From: Eilatimonas milleporae
Lineage (GTDB): Bacteria; Pseudomonadota; Alphaproteobacteria; Sphingomonadales; Kordiimonadaceae
Assembly: GCF_003688555.1 (NCBI RefSeq)
Contig: NZ_REFR01000013.1
Location: 282,753 to 346,752, forward strand
Reading direction: 5' to 3'
Length of the DNA stretch: 64,000 nucleotides
This document shows positions 20,834 through 29,645 of this stretch, piece after piece. A program made the translations under genes and the position numbers. The notes beneath the pieces were generated by a model that saw nothing but the letters and a program-made list of their open reading frames with translations, had not been told where the DNA came from and made no database searches. How positions within the stretch are numbered: position 1 is the stretch's first letter; every line of letters starts with the position of its first letter.

Positions 20834-21622
20834 TTACGCGCCGGCCGCGAGCACGGCGGCGGCCGCGGCGGATATGCCGGCGAGCAGCCCGGCCCGCCGC
20901 CACCGGCGCCCGTCCATCAGCACGAGAACGGCGAGCGCGGCCCAGACGATCTGCACCAGGAAAAAGGCGGTGACGAGCCGGTCGGGTTCGGCGACGCCGA
21001 GACGAGTCAGGCCATGCAGCACCGCCAGCGTCACCAGAAGGGCGGCGGCGCCGGCCCCCGGCCCCGCCAGCAGGAACGCCGTGACAAAGGCACCGGACCG
21101 CCCCAGCGCCGGTAGAACCGCCAGTGAAATCGCCGGTACAATCGCCGGTGAAACAGCCGTGCCCGCCGCAGAACCGGATGCGCCCGACGCGCCGGCCCCT
21201 GCCCCACCGGGCACAGGGCGCCCCGCATCGGAGCGGCCACGGGTGCGGCTGGCGGTGCGACTGGCGGTACGACCCGCGTTACGATTGGCGGCACGGGCCG
21301 GGGTGGCGGCGCCACCGCGCAAGGCGTCACGGGCGCGGACGGCCAACAGGCCGCCGGCGAGCGCGATGGCCACGGCGATGCCGGCGGCCACGCCCCGGTC
21401 GCCATTGGCAAAACCCCACAGTGTCAGACCGGCGACGAGCAGACCCCAGCCGGCCACGGTCCAGCGCCGGGGGCTGCCCGGATGATCCCGGCCCTGATGT
21501 TCCTGATTTTGGCGGTGCCGACCCTGATGACCGTGGTTTTGGCGCGCCTGCCACGCCCGGTACAGGGCGGCGACGCCGGCCGCGAGGGCCATGGTGCCGA
21601 TGACATAGAGAAAAACGGTCAT
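20834..21622 (-). CDS. membrane protein of unknown function next to PepSY gene
   Basis: A 262-residue protein with about seven hydrophobic segments: MTVFLYVIGTMALAAGVAALY at the N-terminus, then WTVAGWGLLVAGLTLWGF, VAAGIAVAIALAGGLLAV, and four more to the end. A Gln/His-rich loop near residue 35 and an Arg/Thr-rich loop near residue 105 are low-complexity. I do not recognise a family; proteins of this build are often encoded beside PepSY proteins. A longer frame upstream exists but is repeat-derived; 21622 is the first start with a membrane-protein N-terminus. It is probably co-transcribed with the PepSY gene. Confidence 0.6.
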   Translation of the reverse strand: MTVFLYVIGTMALAAGVAALYRAWQARQNHGHQGRHRQNQEHQGRDHPGSPRRWTVAGWGLLVAGLTLWGFANGDRGVAAGIAVAIALAGGLLAVRARDALRGGAATPARAANRNAGRTASRTASRTRGRSDAGRPVPGGAGAGASGASGSAAGTAVSPAIVPAISLAVLPALGRSGAFVTAFLLAGPGAGAAALLVTLAVLHGLTRLGVAEPDRLVTAFFLVQIVWAALAVLVLMDGRRWRRAGLLAGISAAAAAVLAAGA

Positions 21623-21863
21623 GTCCGCCTGTATCCGCCCATGGTCAATCCATCCGTGTCGCGCCGGTTTCCGCATTGCGCCGGTATTTTCGGGCCGCCG
21701 GCATGGTCGCGCCCGTCGCCGACCGGCATCCATCCGGGGCGAAAGCGCCCGCCCCGCAAGGGGCATGCCGGGCCCGACAGCTTTAGGCACGGAGCGCTTG
21801 TATGCCAAGCCCTTAAGGCGAGGCACTACCTGTGCACGGGTTATGCACAAGTAAGATCGATAA

Positions 21864-21884
21864 TGCAAATAAATCTTATTTACA
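21864..21884. promoter_or_regulatory. 21-bp imperfect palindrome, candidate Fur-type operator
   Basis: TGCAAATAA and TTATTTACA flank the centre ATC, with eight of nine arm positions complementary, in an AT-rich patch inside very GC-rich DNA. On the minus strand it overlaps a possible promoter (TTGCAT, 17 bases, CATAAC) aimed at the membrane-protein/PepSY pair. Iron-dependent control is inference from the neighbours. Confidence 0.4.
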
Positions 21885-22580
21885 GAATGTGTTTTCTCTG
21901 GCACGAGAGGGGCGCCGGCCGCACTGGTAACCGCACCGGCAGTGGTCACCGCACTTGTACTGGCGACCGCACTGGTACCCGCACCTGGACATGGGGCCGT
22001 GACGCAGCCGGGGCCGCGCAGGCATGGCCGGGCCTGTCCGGCCGGGCTGCCTGGCCTGCGGAGAGGGGCCTGTGTCGGGATGTGTTTCGGCGGCATGTGT
22101 TTCGGCGGCATGTGTTTCGGCGGCGTGTGAGGCAGCGCTGGGGTGACCCGTCCGGGCACGGGCGGCGGCGCAGGCGCGGACAAGGAGACACGGGGGCCGG
22201 AACGCTCGGATGGTCAGGACACCCGAGGGTTCGGAACGCGTGCCGGTTCAGGACACCGAGGGGGTCAGGACCGCTTAGGGATTCGAGCCCTTAGGGGTTG
22301 GGAACGCTCACGGGGCACGGACGGCGGAGGCATACGGGCCGTCAGAGGTATGCGGGCAGCCCGCAAGAGGCAGGGCCTGCGGGGCGGGACACGGGTTTTG
22401 CATCGCGGGCGGCGCTTGCGTGTTTACGGGGCGCGGTGTCGCCGGGTTCCCGTATCCGGAAAGGCCGGTGGCCGAGCGTTTCCGTGTGGCGGGCTGTCCG
22501 GGCCCCCATGGCCGGCATCGCACTGATTTGGCACTGATATTCAGCACTGGGTTCAAGAACGATCAAAAAGGGTGGAAACA
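21885..22580. other. gene-free region before the TonB receptor, with short repeats
   Basis: No gene can be supported here. The DNA is GC-rich and full of short direct repeats, including three exact copies of the 15-mer ATGTGTTTCGGCGGC at 22080-22124 and several variants of GTCAGGACAC/CGAGGG near 22210-22280. Open frames in it are made of these repeats. Confidence 0.5.
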
Positions 22581-24737
22581 ATGATTCATGAGAGAAACAC
22601 GGCCACGCCGCGAAGAAAGCCGCTGGAGCAAAAACCGGGGGGGAACCGCTTGCGGGCCGGCGTGTCGCCGCTGGCGCTGATGGCGGCGACGCTGACGGTC
22701 GGCATGGCGGCCGGCGCGGTGTCGGGACGCGCGGCGGCGCAGGCGCAGCCGGTGGTGACACAGGACACGTCGGGCATCATCGAGGAAATCGTCGTCACCT
22801 CGGTCAACCGGGTGGAGACGCCGATTTCCGACGTGACGCGCTCAATCTCGGTGGTGACGGCGGCGGACCTGGAGCTTCAGGGCATCTTCAACCGGTCCGC
22901 CGGGTCGATCCTGGCGCAAAAGGTGCCGGGTTTCAGCCCGTCGACCGAGGCCCTGACCGATTTCGGCCAGCAGCTGCGCGGGCGCAATTTCCAGACCCTG
23001 ATCGACGGCGTGCCGCAGGGCACGACGCTGCGGAACGGCCAGCGGTCGCTGCAATCCATCGACATCGACGCGATCGAGCAGATCGAGGTGATTCGCGGCG
23101 GGTCGGCGGTCTACGGCTTCGGCGCCGACGGCGGCCTGATCAATTACATCACCAAGAAACCGGAAGACGGCGAGCTGAACGTGGTCGCCCGCGCGGGCAT
23201 GAGCTTTTCCACCAACCAGTTCGACGGCTCGGTCGCCTGGGACACGCATGTGATGGTGTCCGGCGCCGAGGACAAGTTCGACTATGTGGTCAGCGGCACC
23301 TATGTGCGCCGCGAAAACACCTTTGACGCGGACGGCAACCGGCGCCCGGTGGACCCGGTGGGCGCGCAAGGGGGCCTGGACGAATCGGATGAATACAATG
23401 CCTTCGTCAAACTGGGCTACGATCTGGACGAGAACCAGCGCCTGGAGGGCAGTTTCAACCGTTTCAGCATCCGCCAGGACGCGGATTTCGGCCTGCGGTC
23501 GACGGAAGGGGTCGAGCAGTTTCTGCCGCCCTTCCGGCCGGAGGTGGCGGTGCGCGGCAACAATCAGGACGCCGACCCCGGCAATGTGTCGACCAATGTC
23601 AACCTGTCCTACGCCAACAAGGACATTCTGGGCAGCAGCCTGAACGTCCAGGGCTTTTATCAGGAGATCGACAATGTCTTCACCCTGTTCCCCGGTTTCG
23701 AGCAGACCGAGATCACATCGGAAAAAGTCGGCCTGCGCACCACGGTGGACACGCCGGTGCGGCTGGACGGCCTGACCTTCGACGTGACCTGGGGGGTGGA
23801 TTATCTGAACGACGAAACCCGCCAGTTCGAGGTGACCGGCGCGGGCAGGAGCGCCACCGGCGACCAGGACGCCGTCGCCGGCTTCGCGCAGGTTGAAGTC
23901 CCGGTCGGGTCCATCGGCATCATCACCGGCGGCCTGCGCTATGAGGATGTGACCATCGACATCACCGAGATTGAGCCGAGCGGCGAGGTGTCGGGTTCGG
24001 AAGCGCTGGTGAACCTGTCGGCGAGCGCCTTTCTGAGCGAGGGGCTGACCCTGTTCGGCGGGTTTTCCCAGTCGTTTTCGCCGGGCGATATTCTGCGCGT
24101 CGTCACCGACGGCACCTTCGACACGCTGGAGGAGATCGAGCTGGAGTTCGTGCGCACGGACAATTACGAGCTGGGCCTGCGCGGACAGTATGGCATGGTC
24201 GATTTCACCCTGGCCGGTTTTTACAGCGAATCCGACAACGGCGCCTCGTTCGATCAGGACCTGAACATCCTGACCCTGCCGGAGGAAATCTGGGGGTTCG
24301 AGGCCGCCGTCAACGTCAGCCCGGCGGACAATCTGCGCCTGGGCGGCACCCTGTCGCTGATCGACGGCAGGACAGACCTGGACAATGACGGCAATTTTGA
24401 CGAGGACCTGCCGACCACCCGCGTCCCGCCGGAGAAAATCACCGGGTATGTGGACTATGCGCCGAAAGACTGGTGGCGCGTTTTCGCCCAGATTTTCTAT
24501 TCGGGCACCCAGTCCAACAATTCCACCGCGTTCGGCGGCGGCAGCGAGATTGACGATTATGTCCTGGTGGACCTGTACAACAATTTCGACATCGGGCCGG
24601 GCGAGTTGAGCGTGGGTGTGACCAACCTGTTCGACACTGCCTATCTGCCGGTGATCAACCAGGCGTTCAATTCGCAATTCTCCAATGTGCAGGGGCCGGG
24701 GCGGCGCGTGTCGCTGACATACCGAATCCGGTACTGA
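22581..24737 (+). CDS. TonB-dependent outer-membrane receptor
   Basis: A 718-residue outer-membrane transporter, probably for a ferric siderophore or similar iron complex. After a long signal region (hydrophobic LALMAATLTVGMAAGAV near residue 32-46) comes a TonB-box-like IIEEIVVTSVNR, the plug domain (ISVVTAADLE, QLRGRNFQTLIDGVPQG, IEQIEVIRGGSAVYGFGADGGLINYITKK) and a beta-barrel ending in the aromatic-type C-terminus VSLTYRIRY. The ATG at 22581 follows GGTGG by 6 bases. It is divergent from the PepSY pair and ends in a good terminator. Confidence 0.92.
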   Translation: MIHERNTATPRRKPLEQKPGGNRLRAGVSPLALMAATLTVGMAAGAVSGRAAAQAQPVVTQDTSGIIEEIVVTSVNRVETPISDVTRSISVVTAADLELQGIFNRSAGSILAQKVPGFSPSTEALTDFGQQLRGRNFQTLIDGVPQGTTLRNGQRSLQSIDIDAIEQIEVIRGGSAVYGFGADGGLINYITKKPEDGELNVVARAGMSFSTNQFDGSVAWDTHVMVSGAEDKFDYVVSGTYVRRENTFDADGNRRPVDPVGAQGGLDESDEYNAFVKLGYDLDENQRLEGSFNRFSIRQDADFGLRSTEGVEQFLPPFRPEVAVRGNNQDADPGNVSTNVNLSYANKDILGSSLNVQGFYQEIDNVFTLFPGFEQTEITSEKVGLRTTVDTPVRLDGLTFDVTWGVDYLNDETRQFEVTGAGRSATGDQDAVAGFAQVEVPVGSIGIITGGLRYEDVTIDITEIEPSGEVSGSEALVNLSASAFLSEGLTLFGGFSQSFSPGDILRVVTDGTFDTLEEIELEFVRTDNYELGLRGQYGMVDFTLAGFYSESDNGASFDQDLNILTLPEEIWGFEAAVNVSPADNLRLGGTLSLIDGRTDLDNDGNFDEDLPTTRVPPEKITGYVDYAPKDWWRVFAQIFYSGTQSNNSTAFGGGSEIDDYVLVDLYNNFDIGPGELSVGVTNLFDTAYLPVINQAFNSQFSNVQGPGRRVSLTYRIRY

Positions 24738-24949
24738 ACAGCCACTGAGCGTTCGGTGACCTGACGCGGGGCGCCCCCGAAGCAGGGCGCCCCCGAAGCG
24801 GAGTGTCCCCCGAAGCGGAGTGTTCCTGAGTCGGCACAGGCAGCGGGCGGGTCCGGGGCGCCCTGCCCCCTTTTGGGACGGCCGCGCGGCGGAACGGCCG
24901 CCCTGAAACCGGTCAATCCGGGATGGGGGCAAAAAATATTCCGGAAAAT

Positions 24950-24973
24950 ATCCGACGGGTTTTGTCGGATTTT
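24950..24973 (+). terminator. intrinsic terminator after the TonB receptor
   Basis: ATCCGAC pairs with GTCGGAT across a 7-base loop, followed by TTT. It lies about 210 bases after the receptor stop. Confidence 0.6.
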
Positions 24974-25071
24974 CGGCGCCCCCGCCCTATATCCATCCCA
25001 TCACAGCAGCCTGTCCCACTGGTGGTCCCACTGGAAAACCCGCGCCACTCCTCACTTATGAGGGGTGGCTT

Positions 25072-25112
25072 TAAACTTTATAGGTGCATATTGGATGCAT
25101 CCATAAAGTTTA
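25072..25112. promoter_or_regulatory. 41-bp nested dyad upstream of subtilase 1
   Basis: Perfect 10-base arms TAAACTTTAT and ATAAAGTTTA enclose a second dyad, TGCAT/ATGCA, with a 5-base centre. There is no T tract, so it is more like an operator or leader structure than a terminator. It ends 105 bases before the subtilase ATG. Confidence 0.5.
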
Positions 25113-25149
25113 CTTCAAAATAAATTTCCCTCTTTACGATAGTTATAAA

Positions 25150-25181
25150 CCATTGTTAGGGTGCCGGCCCACTAGCAATGG
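25150..25181. promoter_or_regulatory. second inverted repeat upstream of subtilase 1
   Basis: CCATTGTTAG and CTAGCAATGG (nine of ten positions pair) flank a 12-base loop, 36 bases before the subtilase start. It may fold in the mRNA leader. Confidence 0.45.
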
Positions 25182-25217
25182 AACCGGGCGTGGATATGCC
25201 CAAAACGGGGAAGGGTT

Positions 25218-26360
25218 ATGATCAGAAAGACGTTTTACAGCATCGCTTTAATGGCTTTTTGTGTGGCATCGGCGGGGTCGGCGACGGCCCAGCAGCCCAT
25301 GTCGGCACAGGATATCGAAGCGGTCCGCGACAGTTACATATTCGTCTTTAAGGACACTATGGAACGCGGAAAAGTAGCAAATGAAGTTTCGAAAATCATC
25401 AGCGAAAACCGGGCGGGTGCCAGCCTGGTGATGCAACGGCATGTCTACAACACCGCGATCAAGGGCTTTTCCGGCCGCATGCCGGCGGCGGTGGCCGCCA
25501 AGATTGCCGCCAGCAATCCCAACATCGCCTATTATGAGGCCGACCGGATCGTCCATGCCTATCAGGCCGCCGGCGGCGTCAACAGCGCCAACCAGCCGGC
25601 CCAGCAGACGCCTTACGGCATCACCCGCGTCAATGGCGGCACCAGCGGCGTCGGCAGGACGGTGTGGGTGCTGGACACCGGCATCGACACCGACCATCCG
25701 GACCTGAACATCGACCTGGCCCGGTCGGCCAATTTCATCACGTCCGGCCCCAACACGGTTGAGGACGGCACCGGTCACGGCACCCATGTGGCCGGCACCA
25801 TCGCGGCACTGGACAACGGCATCGGCGTTGTCGGCGTGGCGCCGGGGGCGACCGTGGTCGCCATCCGCGTACTGGACAATCGCGGCTCCGGCACCCTGTC
25901 GGGCGTGATCGCCGGCGTTGACTATGTGGCGGCCAATGCCGCACCCGGCGAGGTGGCCAATATGAGCCTGGGCGGCGGGGCCTCCAGCGCGCTGGACAAT
26001 GCGGTGATTTCCGCCGCCAGCCGTGGCATCCTGTTCGCATTGGCCGCCGGCAATGAGAGCACGGACGCGGCGACCCGGTCGCCCGCGCGCGCCAACCACC
26101 CCAATATCTGGACCGTGTCGGCGATTGATTCGAACGATGTCTTTGCCTGGTTCTCCAATTTCGGCAACCCGCCGGTCGACTGCGCGGCGCCGGGCGTGGG
26201 CGTGCTGTCCACCCATCTGAACGGCGGCTATGCCACCCTGTCGGGCACGTCCATGGCGGCGCCGCACGTGGCCGGTATCCTGCTGTTCGGCAGCCCGAAT
26301 TTTTCCGGGTCGGCGATCAACGATCCGGACGGCAGCCCGGACCCGATCTGCGTGTTCTAA
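25218..26360 (+). CDS. secreted subtilisin-like serine protease (S8), copy 1
   Basis: A 380-residue prepro-subtilase. Residues 1-24 are a signal peptide ending ATA-Q, residues 40-115 an inhibitor-I9-type propeptide (SYIFVFKD... to IAYYEADR), and the catalytic domain follows. The triad is intact: Asp153 (VLDTGIDTDHPDL), His187 (GHGTHVAGT), Ser345 (GTSMAAPH), with oxyanion Asn279 (AAGNE). The protein ends GSPDPICVF, as does copy 2 at 27674-28831. GGGGAAGGG precedes the ATG. Its own terminator follows. The role is probably extracellular or periplasmic protein breakdown. Confidence 0.95.
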   Translation: MIRKTFYSIALMAFCVASAGSATAQQPMSAQDIEAVRDSYIFVFKDTMERGKVANEVSKIISENRAGASLVMQRHVYNTAIKGFSGRMPAAVAAKIAASNPNIAYYEADRIVHAYQAAGGVNSANQPAQQTPYGITRVNGGTSGVGRTVWVLDTGIDTDHPDLNIDLARSANFITSGPNTVEDGTGHGTHVAGTIAALDNGIGVVGVAPGATVVAIRVLDNRGSGTLSGVIAGVDYVAANAAPGEVANMSLGGGASSALDNAVISAASRGILFALAAGNESTDAATRSPARANHPNIWTVSAIDSNDVFAWFSNFGNPPVDCAAPGVGVLSTHLNGGYATLSGTSMAAPHVAGILLFGSPNFSGSAINDPDGSPDPICVF

Positions 26361-26387
26361 ACACGCAGGCCTGACCACCCACGAGGA

Positions 26388-26415
26388 AAGGCCCGGCGGC
26401 ACCGCCGGGCCTTTT
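26388..26415 (+). terminator. strong intrinsic terminator after subtilase 1
   Basis: A 12-base perfect stem, AAGGCCCGGCGG with CCGCCGGGCCTT, is followed by TTTT on the plus strand. Confidence 0.85.
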
Positions 26416-26480
26416 CCATGACGGGTCAGCGACCGAGCCGACCAACAGGCCGGCCCGCAAGGGCGGGCGCACCGCCCCCG

Positions 26481-26540
26481 CCTGAGTCCATACCGCCTGA
26501 ATCCACACTGCCTGAGTCCACACTGCCTGAATCCACACTG
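26481..26540. repeat. 15-bp tandem repeat, four copies
   Basis: Four consecutive 15-base units of the form CCTGARTCCACACTG, alternating G and A at position 6; the first copy ends TACCG rather than CACTG. They lie between subtilase 1 and the convergent PAS_5 gene. Confidence 0.85.
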
Positions 26541-26575
26541 TCCGCGTGCATGCCGACCAGGCGCGGTCCGGATGG

Positions 26576-27136
26576 TCAGCTTTCCAGCTCGCGGCCCGGA
26601 TGCCCGGCGCCGATATCGATATAACGGAACATGTCGGTCAGGCGGAGAACACCGGGTTCGGGCGCGCGTTCGATCAGGATGTCGTCGTCCAGCACCGCCA
26701 TGACCTCGAAGACGAAGGGCGGGCGGCAGGGTTCGGTCGGCAGAAGCGGCAGCGCCAGACCGACAAAGCGGGGGGTGTCCATGGGAAGAGTCTCGTCACA
26801 GATCGTCCAGACACAGGCACAGGGTTTGTTGACAAGGGTCATCATGCGGCGGCTGCGCAGGGCACGGATGCCCGGATCGCTGTATTCGAGAAAATTCAGC
26901 CCGGTATAGTCATGACCGGTGACACGCTGGAACATGGACCCCATGAAAACAAAGACCATTTCCGTGGGCGAGCGCATTTCCAGCATGAAACACCGGTCGA
27001 ACACACCGTCCAGGTCTTTCAGGCGCATCTGGTCGCGGCGCGGCAGCAAGGCACCGCGGCGCCATGCGTTCCACGCATCGGCGACCTGCCGGATTTCCCG
27101 CACATTCGCCACACTTGGTAATTTCAAAGGCGGCAC
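26576..27136 (-). CDS. PAS_5-type PAS domain protein, second copy
   Basis: A protein of about 186 residues resembling PAS_5 family sensors: an opening helix (VADAWNAWRRGALLPRRDQM), a LDGVFDRCFMLEM strand, the VFMGSMFQRVTGHDYTGLNFLEY core and the later CVWTICDETLPMDTPRF segment. It has no output domain, signal peptide or membrane helix. The start is uncertain; the GTG at 27136 has GGGG five bases upstream, while a TTG at 27181 lacks a ribosome site. It is convergent with subtilase 1 and divergent from subtilase 2, so it may sense a cue relevant to them, though nothing proves a link. Confidence 0.7.
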   Translation of the reverse strand: MPPLKLPSVANVREIRQVADAWNAWRRGALLPRRDQMRLKDLDGVFDRCFMLEMRSPTEMVFVFMGSMFQRVTGHDYTGLNFLEYSDPGIRALRSRRMMTLVNKPCACVWTICDETLPMDTPRFVGLALPLLPTEPCRPPFVFEVMAVLDDDILIERAPEPGVLRLTDMFRYIDIGAGHPGRELES

Positions 27137-27673
27137 CTCGACCCCAATCTCAAGTACGCCCAGTATCCCGGCACTACACAATCAGGTAATAATGGTGAAC
27201 ATTATAGTACTCAAGACTCATAGCCTGATATATCGGTTAAAAAATATATTAATACTAATGTAAATAGTGCTTCCTTTAATTGCATAAGTACCTGTCATAC
27301 TCGTTATTTGTATATTTTTTTAACAAAGAACTCAATTTTTTTAAAGATTTATCGTTTTTTGACCGAATACCATACATTAATTCGGAACATTGTCCGGAGA
27401 TCCGGACCGCACCCGGCGCGACACGACACACGGATATCCGTACATAAGCGTCCGTGGCATAGGCGTCCGTACAGAGGCATCCGTGACATGGGCCTTACAC
27501 AGGGCACAGCCTTGAAACTACCATAGATTGCCCCTTTTCATGCCATAATTTTACACAAAGCCTTTCCGGTGGTTTTGCGCGATCTAATTACCCCTTTTAC
27601 GGGAAAAAAAGAAACGTCCGTGGCACGACCACACCTGATAGGGGCATTTTCTGACCGATAAGAGGAGATCGGA
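27137..27673. other. AT-rich intergenic island before subtilase 2
   Basis: From about 27180 to 27400 the DNA is strikingly AT-rich with long A and T runs, then returns to GC-rich sequence. No gene is visible. Degenerate repeats of GCGTCCGTGGCATA type lie at about 27430-27490. The last 60 bases hold the leader of subtilase 2. Confidence 0.55.
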
Positions 27674-28831
27674 ATGTCTGTAAAATCCACTTTCAAAGCC
27701 GGCGTCCTGGCGGCGGGCCTGTGCATGGCGGCACCGGCGTCCGCGCAGGCGCCCCTGTCCGCCCAGAGCATCGAGGCGGTGCGCGACAGTTATATCTTCG
27801 TTTTCAGGGACGATGTGGGCGAGGACCGGGTCCGGGCGGCCGTCAGCCGCATCCTGCAAGCCCACGGCCTGACACAGCGCCATGTCTACACGGCGGCGCT
27901 GCGCGGATTTTCCGCCCGCATGCCGGCGGCCATCGCGGCGGCCATCGCGGCCGCCAACCCGGATATCGCCTATTATGAGGCGGACAAGCCCGTCTATGCC
28001 TTTACCGGGGGGGGCCGGAACGGCGTGATCGGGGGGCTGATCGGCGGCATCATCGGCGGACCGCAGCCGGCCCAGCAGACGCCTTACGGCATCACGCGGG
28101 TCAATGGCGGCACGGGCACCGCCGGCGGCACCGCCTGGGTCATCGACACGGGCATCGATTCGGACCATCCCGACCTGAATGTGGACGTGGCCCGGTCGGC
28201 CAATTTCGTCACGCTGGACCTGAACACGATCGAGGATTTCAACGGGCACGGCACCCATGTGGCCGGCACCATTGCCGCGCTGGACAATGACATCGGCGTT
28301 GTCGGCGTGGCACCGGGCGCCCCGGTGGCCGGTATCCGCGTGCTGGGCACGCTGGGTTTCGGGTCCACGTCGGACGTGATCGCGGGTGTCGACCATGTGG
28401 CGGCCAACGCCGCCCCCGGCGATGTGGCCAATATGAGCCTGGGCGGCGGGGCCTCGGACGCGCTGGACAGTGCGGTGCGCGCGGCGGCGGACCGGGGCAT
28501 TCTGTTCGTGCTGGCCGCCGGCAATGAAAGCGCCGATGCCAACACCACATCGCCCGCCCGGGTCGAGCATCCCAATGTGTGGACGGTGTCGGCGACCGAC
28601 GAGACGGACGGTTTCGCCAGCTTTTCCAATTTCGGCAATCCGCCGGTGGACTGCGCGGCGCCGGGTGTGGGGGTGCTGTCCACCTATCTGAACGGCGGGT
28701 ATGAGACCCTGTCGGGCACGTCCATGGCGGCCCCGCATGTGGCCGGCATTCTGCTTCTGGGCGCGGTGCGCTTTGACGGCGTGGCCATCGGCGACCCCGA
28801 CGGCAGCCCGGACCCGATCTGCGTGTTCTAG
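27674..28831 (+). CDS. secreted subtilisin-like serine protease (S8), copy 2
   Basis: A 385-residue paralog of the protease at 25218-26360 with the same plan: signal peptide ending ASA-Q (residue 25), I9-type propeptide beginning SYIFVFRD, and a catalytic domain with Asp158 (VIDTGIDSDHPDL), His192 (GHGTHVAGT), Asn284 and Ser350 (GTSMAAPH). It differs by a glycine-rich linker (residues 112-129) between propeptide and protease. Both copies share QPAQQTPYGITRVNGGT and the same end, DPDGSPDPICVF. GAGGAG lies 6 bases before the ATG. The pair looks like a duplication with a PAS_5 gene in between. Confidence 0.95.
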   Translation: MSVKSTFKAGVLAAGLCMAAPASAQAPLSAQSIEAVRDSYIFVFRDDVGEDRVRAAVSRILQAHGLTQRHVYTAALRGFSARMPAAIAAAIAAANPDIAYYEADKPVYAFTGGGRNGVIGGLIGGIIGGPQPAQQTPYGITRVNGGTGTAGGTAWVIDTGIDSDHPDLNVDVARSANFVTLDLNTIEDFNGHGTHVAGTIAALDNDIGVVGVAPGAPVAGIRVLGTLGFGSTSDVIAGVDHVAANAAPGDVANMSLGGGASDALDSAVRAAADRGILFVLAAGNESADANTTSPARVEHPNVWTVSATDETDGFASFSNFGNPPVDCAAPGVGVLSTYLNGGYETLSGTSMAAPHVAGILLLGAVRFDGVAIGDPDGSPDPICVF

Positions 28832-28854
28832 GGCGTCCCCCGACCGACACGCCA

Positions 28855-28878
28855 CGGACCCGGCCATGGCCGGGTCCG
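28855..28878. terminator. 24-bp perfect palindrome after subtilase 2
   Basis: CGGACCCGGCCA and its exact complement TGGCCGGGTCCG form a perfect palindrome 24 bases after the stop. No T tract follows, so it may be a weak terminator, an mRNA 3' stabiliser or a protein site. Confidence 0.4.
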
Positions 28879-29013
28879 CAGCCGGACAGCATTTATCCTT
28901 GTCCGGCCTTGTCCGGGCGTGTCCGGGCGGGCGTGTGTTCCCGATTCCGTCCTTGGCGTCCGGTTCAGGCGCCGGTTCGGATGACTGTTCAGGCGATTGT
29001 TCAGGCGCCGGTT

Positions 29014-29643
29014 TTAAGCGACAATGGCCGCCTGGGTCTGGCTGCGGACATCGTCCGCCGTGACCCCGGGCGCCAGTTCGACGATGCGGAGACCGCCGTC
29101 GGCCACGTCGAACACCCCGAGATTGGTGATCACCCGGTCCACCACGCCCTGGCCGGTCAGCGGCAGGGTGCAGTCCTTCAAAAGCTTGGGCTCGCCCTTT
29201 TTGTTGGTGTGATCCATGATGACGACGACCCGCTTGACGCCGGCGACCAGATCCATGGCGCCGCCCATGCCCTTGACCATCTTGCCGGGGATCATCCAGT
29301 TGGCGAGGTCGCCGTTTTCAGCCACTTCCATCGCGCCGAGGATGGACAGGTCGATATGGCCGCCCCGGATCATGGCGAAACTGTCGGCGCTGGAAAAATA
29401 GCTGGATGTGGGCAGTTCGGTGATGGTCTGCTTGCCGGCATTGATCAGGTCGGGGTCTTCCTCGCCCTCATACGGGAAGGGACCCATGCCGAGCATGCCG
29501 TTTTCCGACTGAAGGGTGACGGTCATGCCGTCGGGGATGTAGTTGGCGACAAGCGTCGGGATACCGATGCCGAGATTGACGTAAAATCCGTCCTGAAGTT
29601 CGCGGGCCGCGCGGGCGGCCATGTCGTTACGGTCCCAGGGCAT
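29014..29643 (-). CDS. 3-oxoacid CoA-transferase subunit B
   Basis: The 209-residue B (beta) subunit of a family I CoA-transferase, usually succinyl-CoA:3-ketoacid CoA-transferase, which activates acetoacetate in ketone-body or polyhydroxybutyrate breakdown. The catalytic glutamate is in the QSENGMLG motif, and the N-terminal [19 protein letters not shown] and the [12 protein letters not shown] segments fit the family. It starts 2 bases after the A-subunit stop, so the two are coupled. The acceptor acid cannot be fixed from sequence alone. Confidence 0.93.
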   Translation of the reverse strand: MPWDRNDMAARAARELQDGFYVNLGIGIPTLVANYIPDGMTVTLQSENGMLGMGPFPYEGEEDPDLINAGKQTITELPTSSYFSSADSFAMIRGGHIDLSILGAMEVAENGDLANWMIPGKMVKGMGGAMDLVAGVKRVVVIMDHTNKKGEPKLLKDCTLPLTGQGVVDRVITNLGVFDVADGGLRIVELAPGVTADDVRSQTQAAIVA

Positions 29644-29645
29644 GT

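Noticed and set aside
22842..24932. Long minus-strand open frame opposite the TonB receptor
   Set aside because: The receptor shows clear plug and barrel motifs and a ribosome site; the antisense product is low-complexity.
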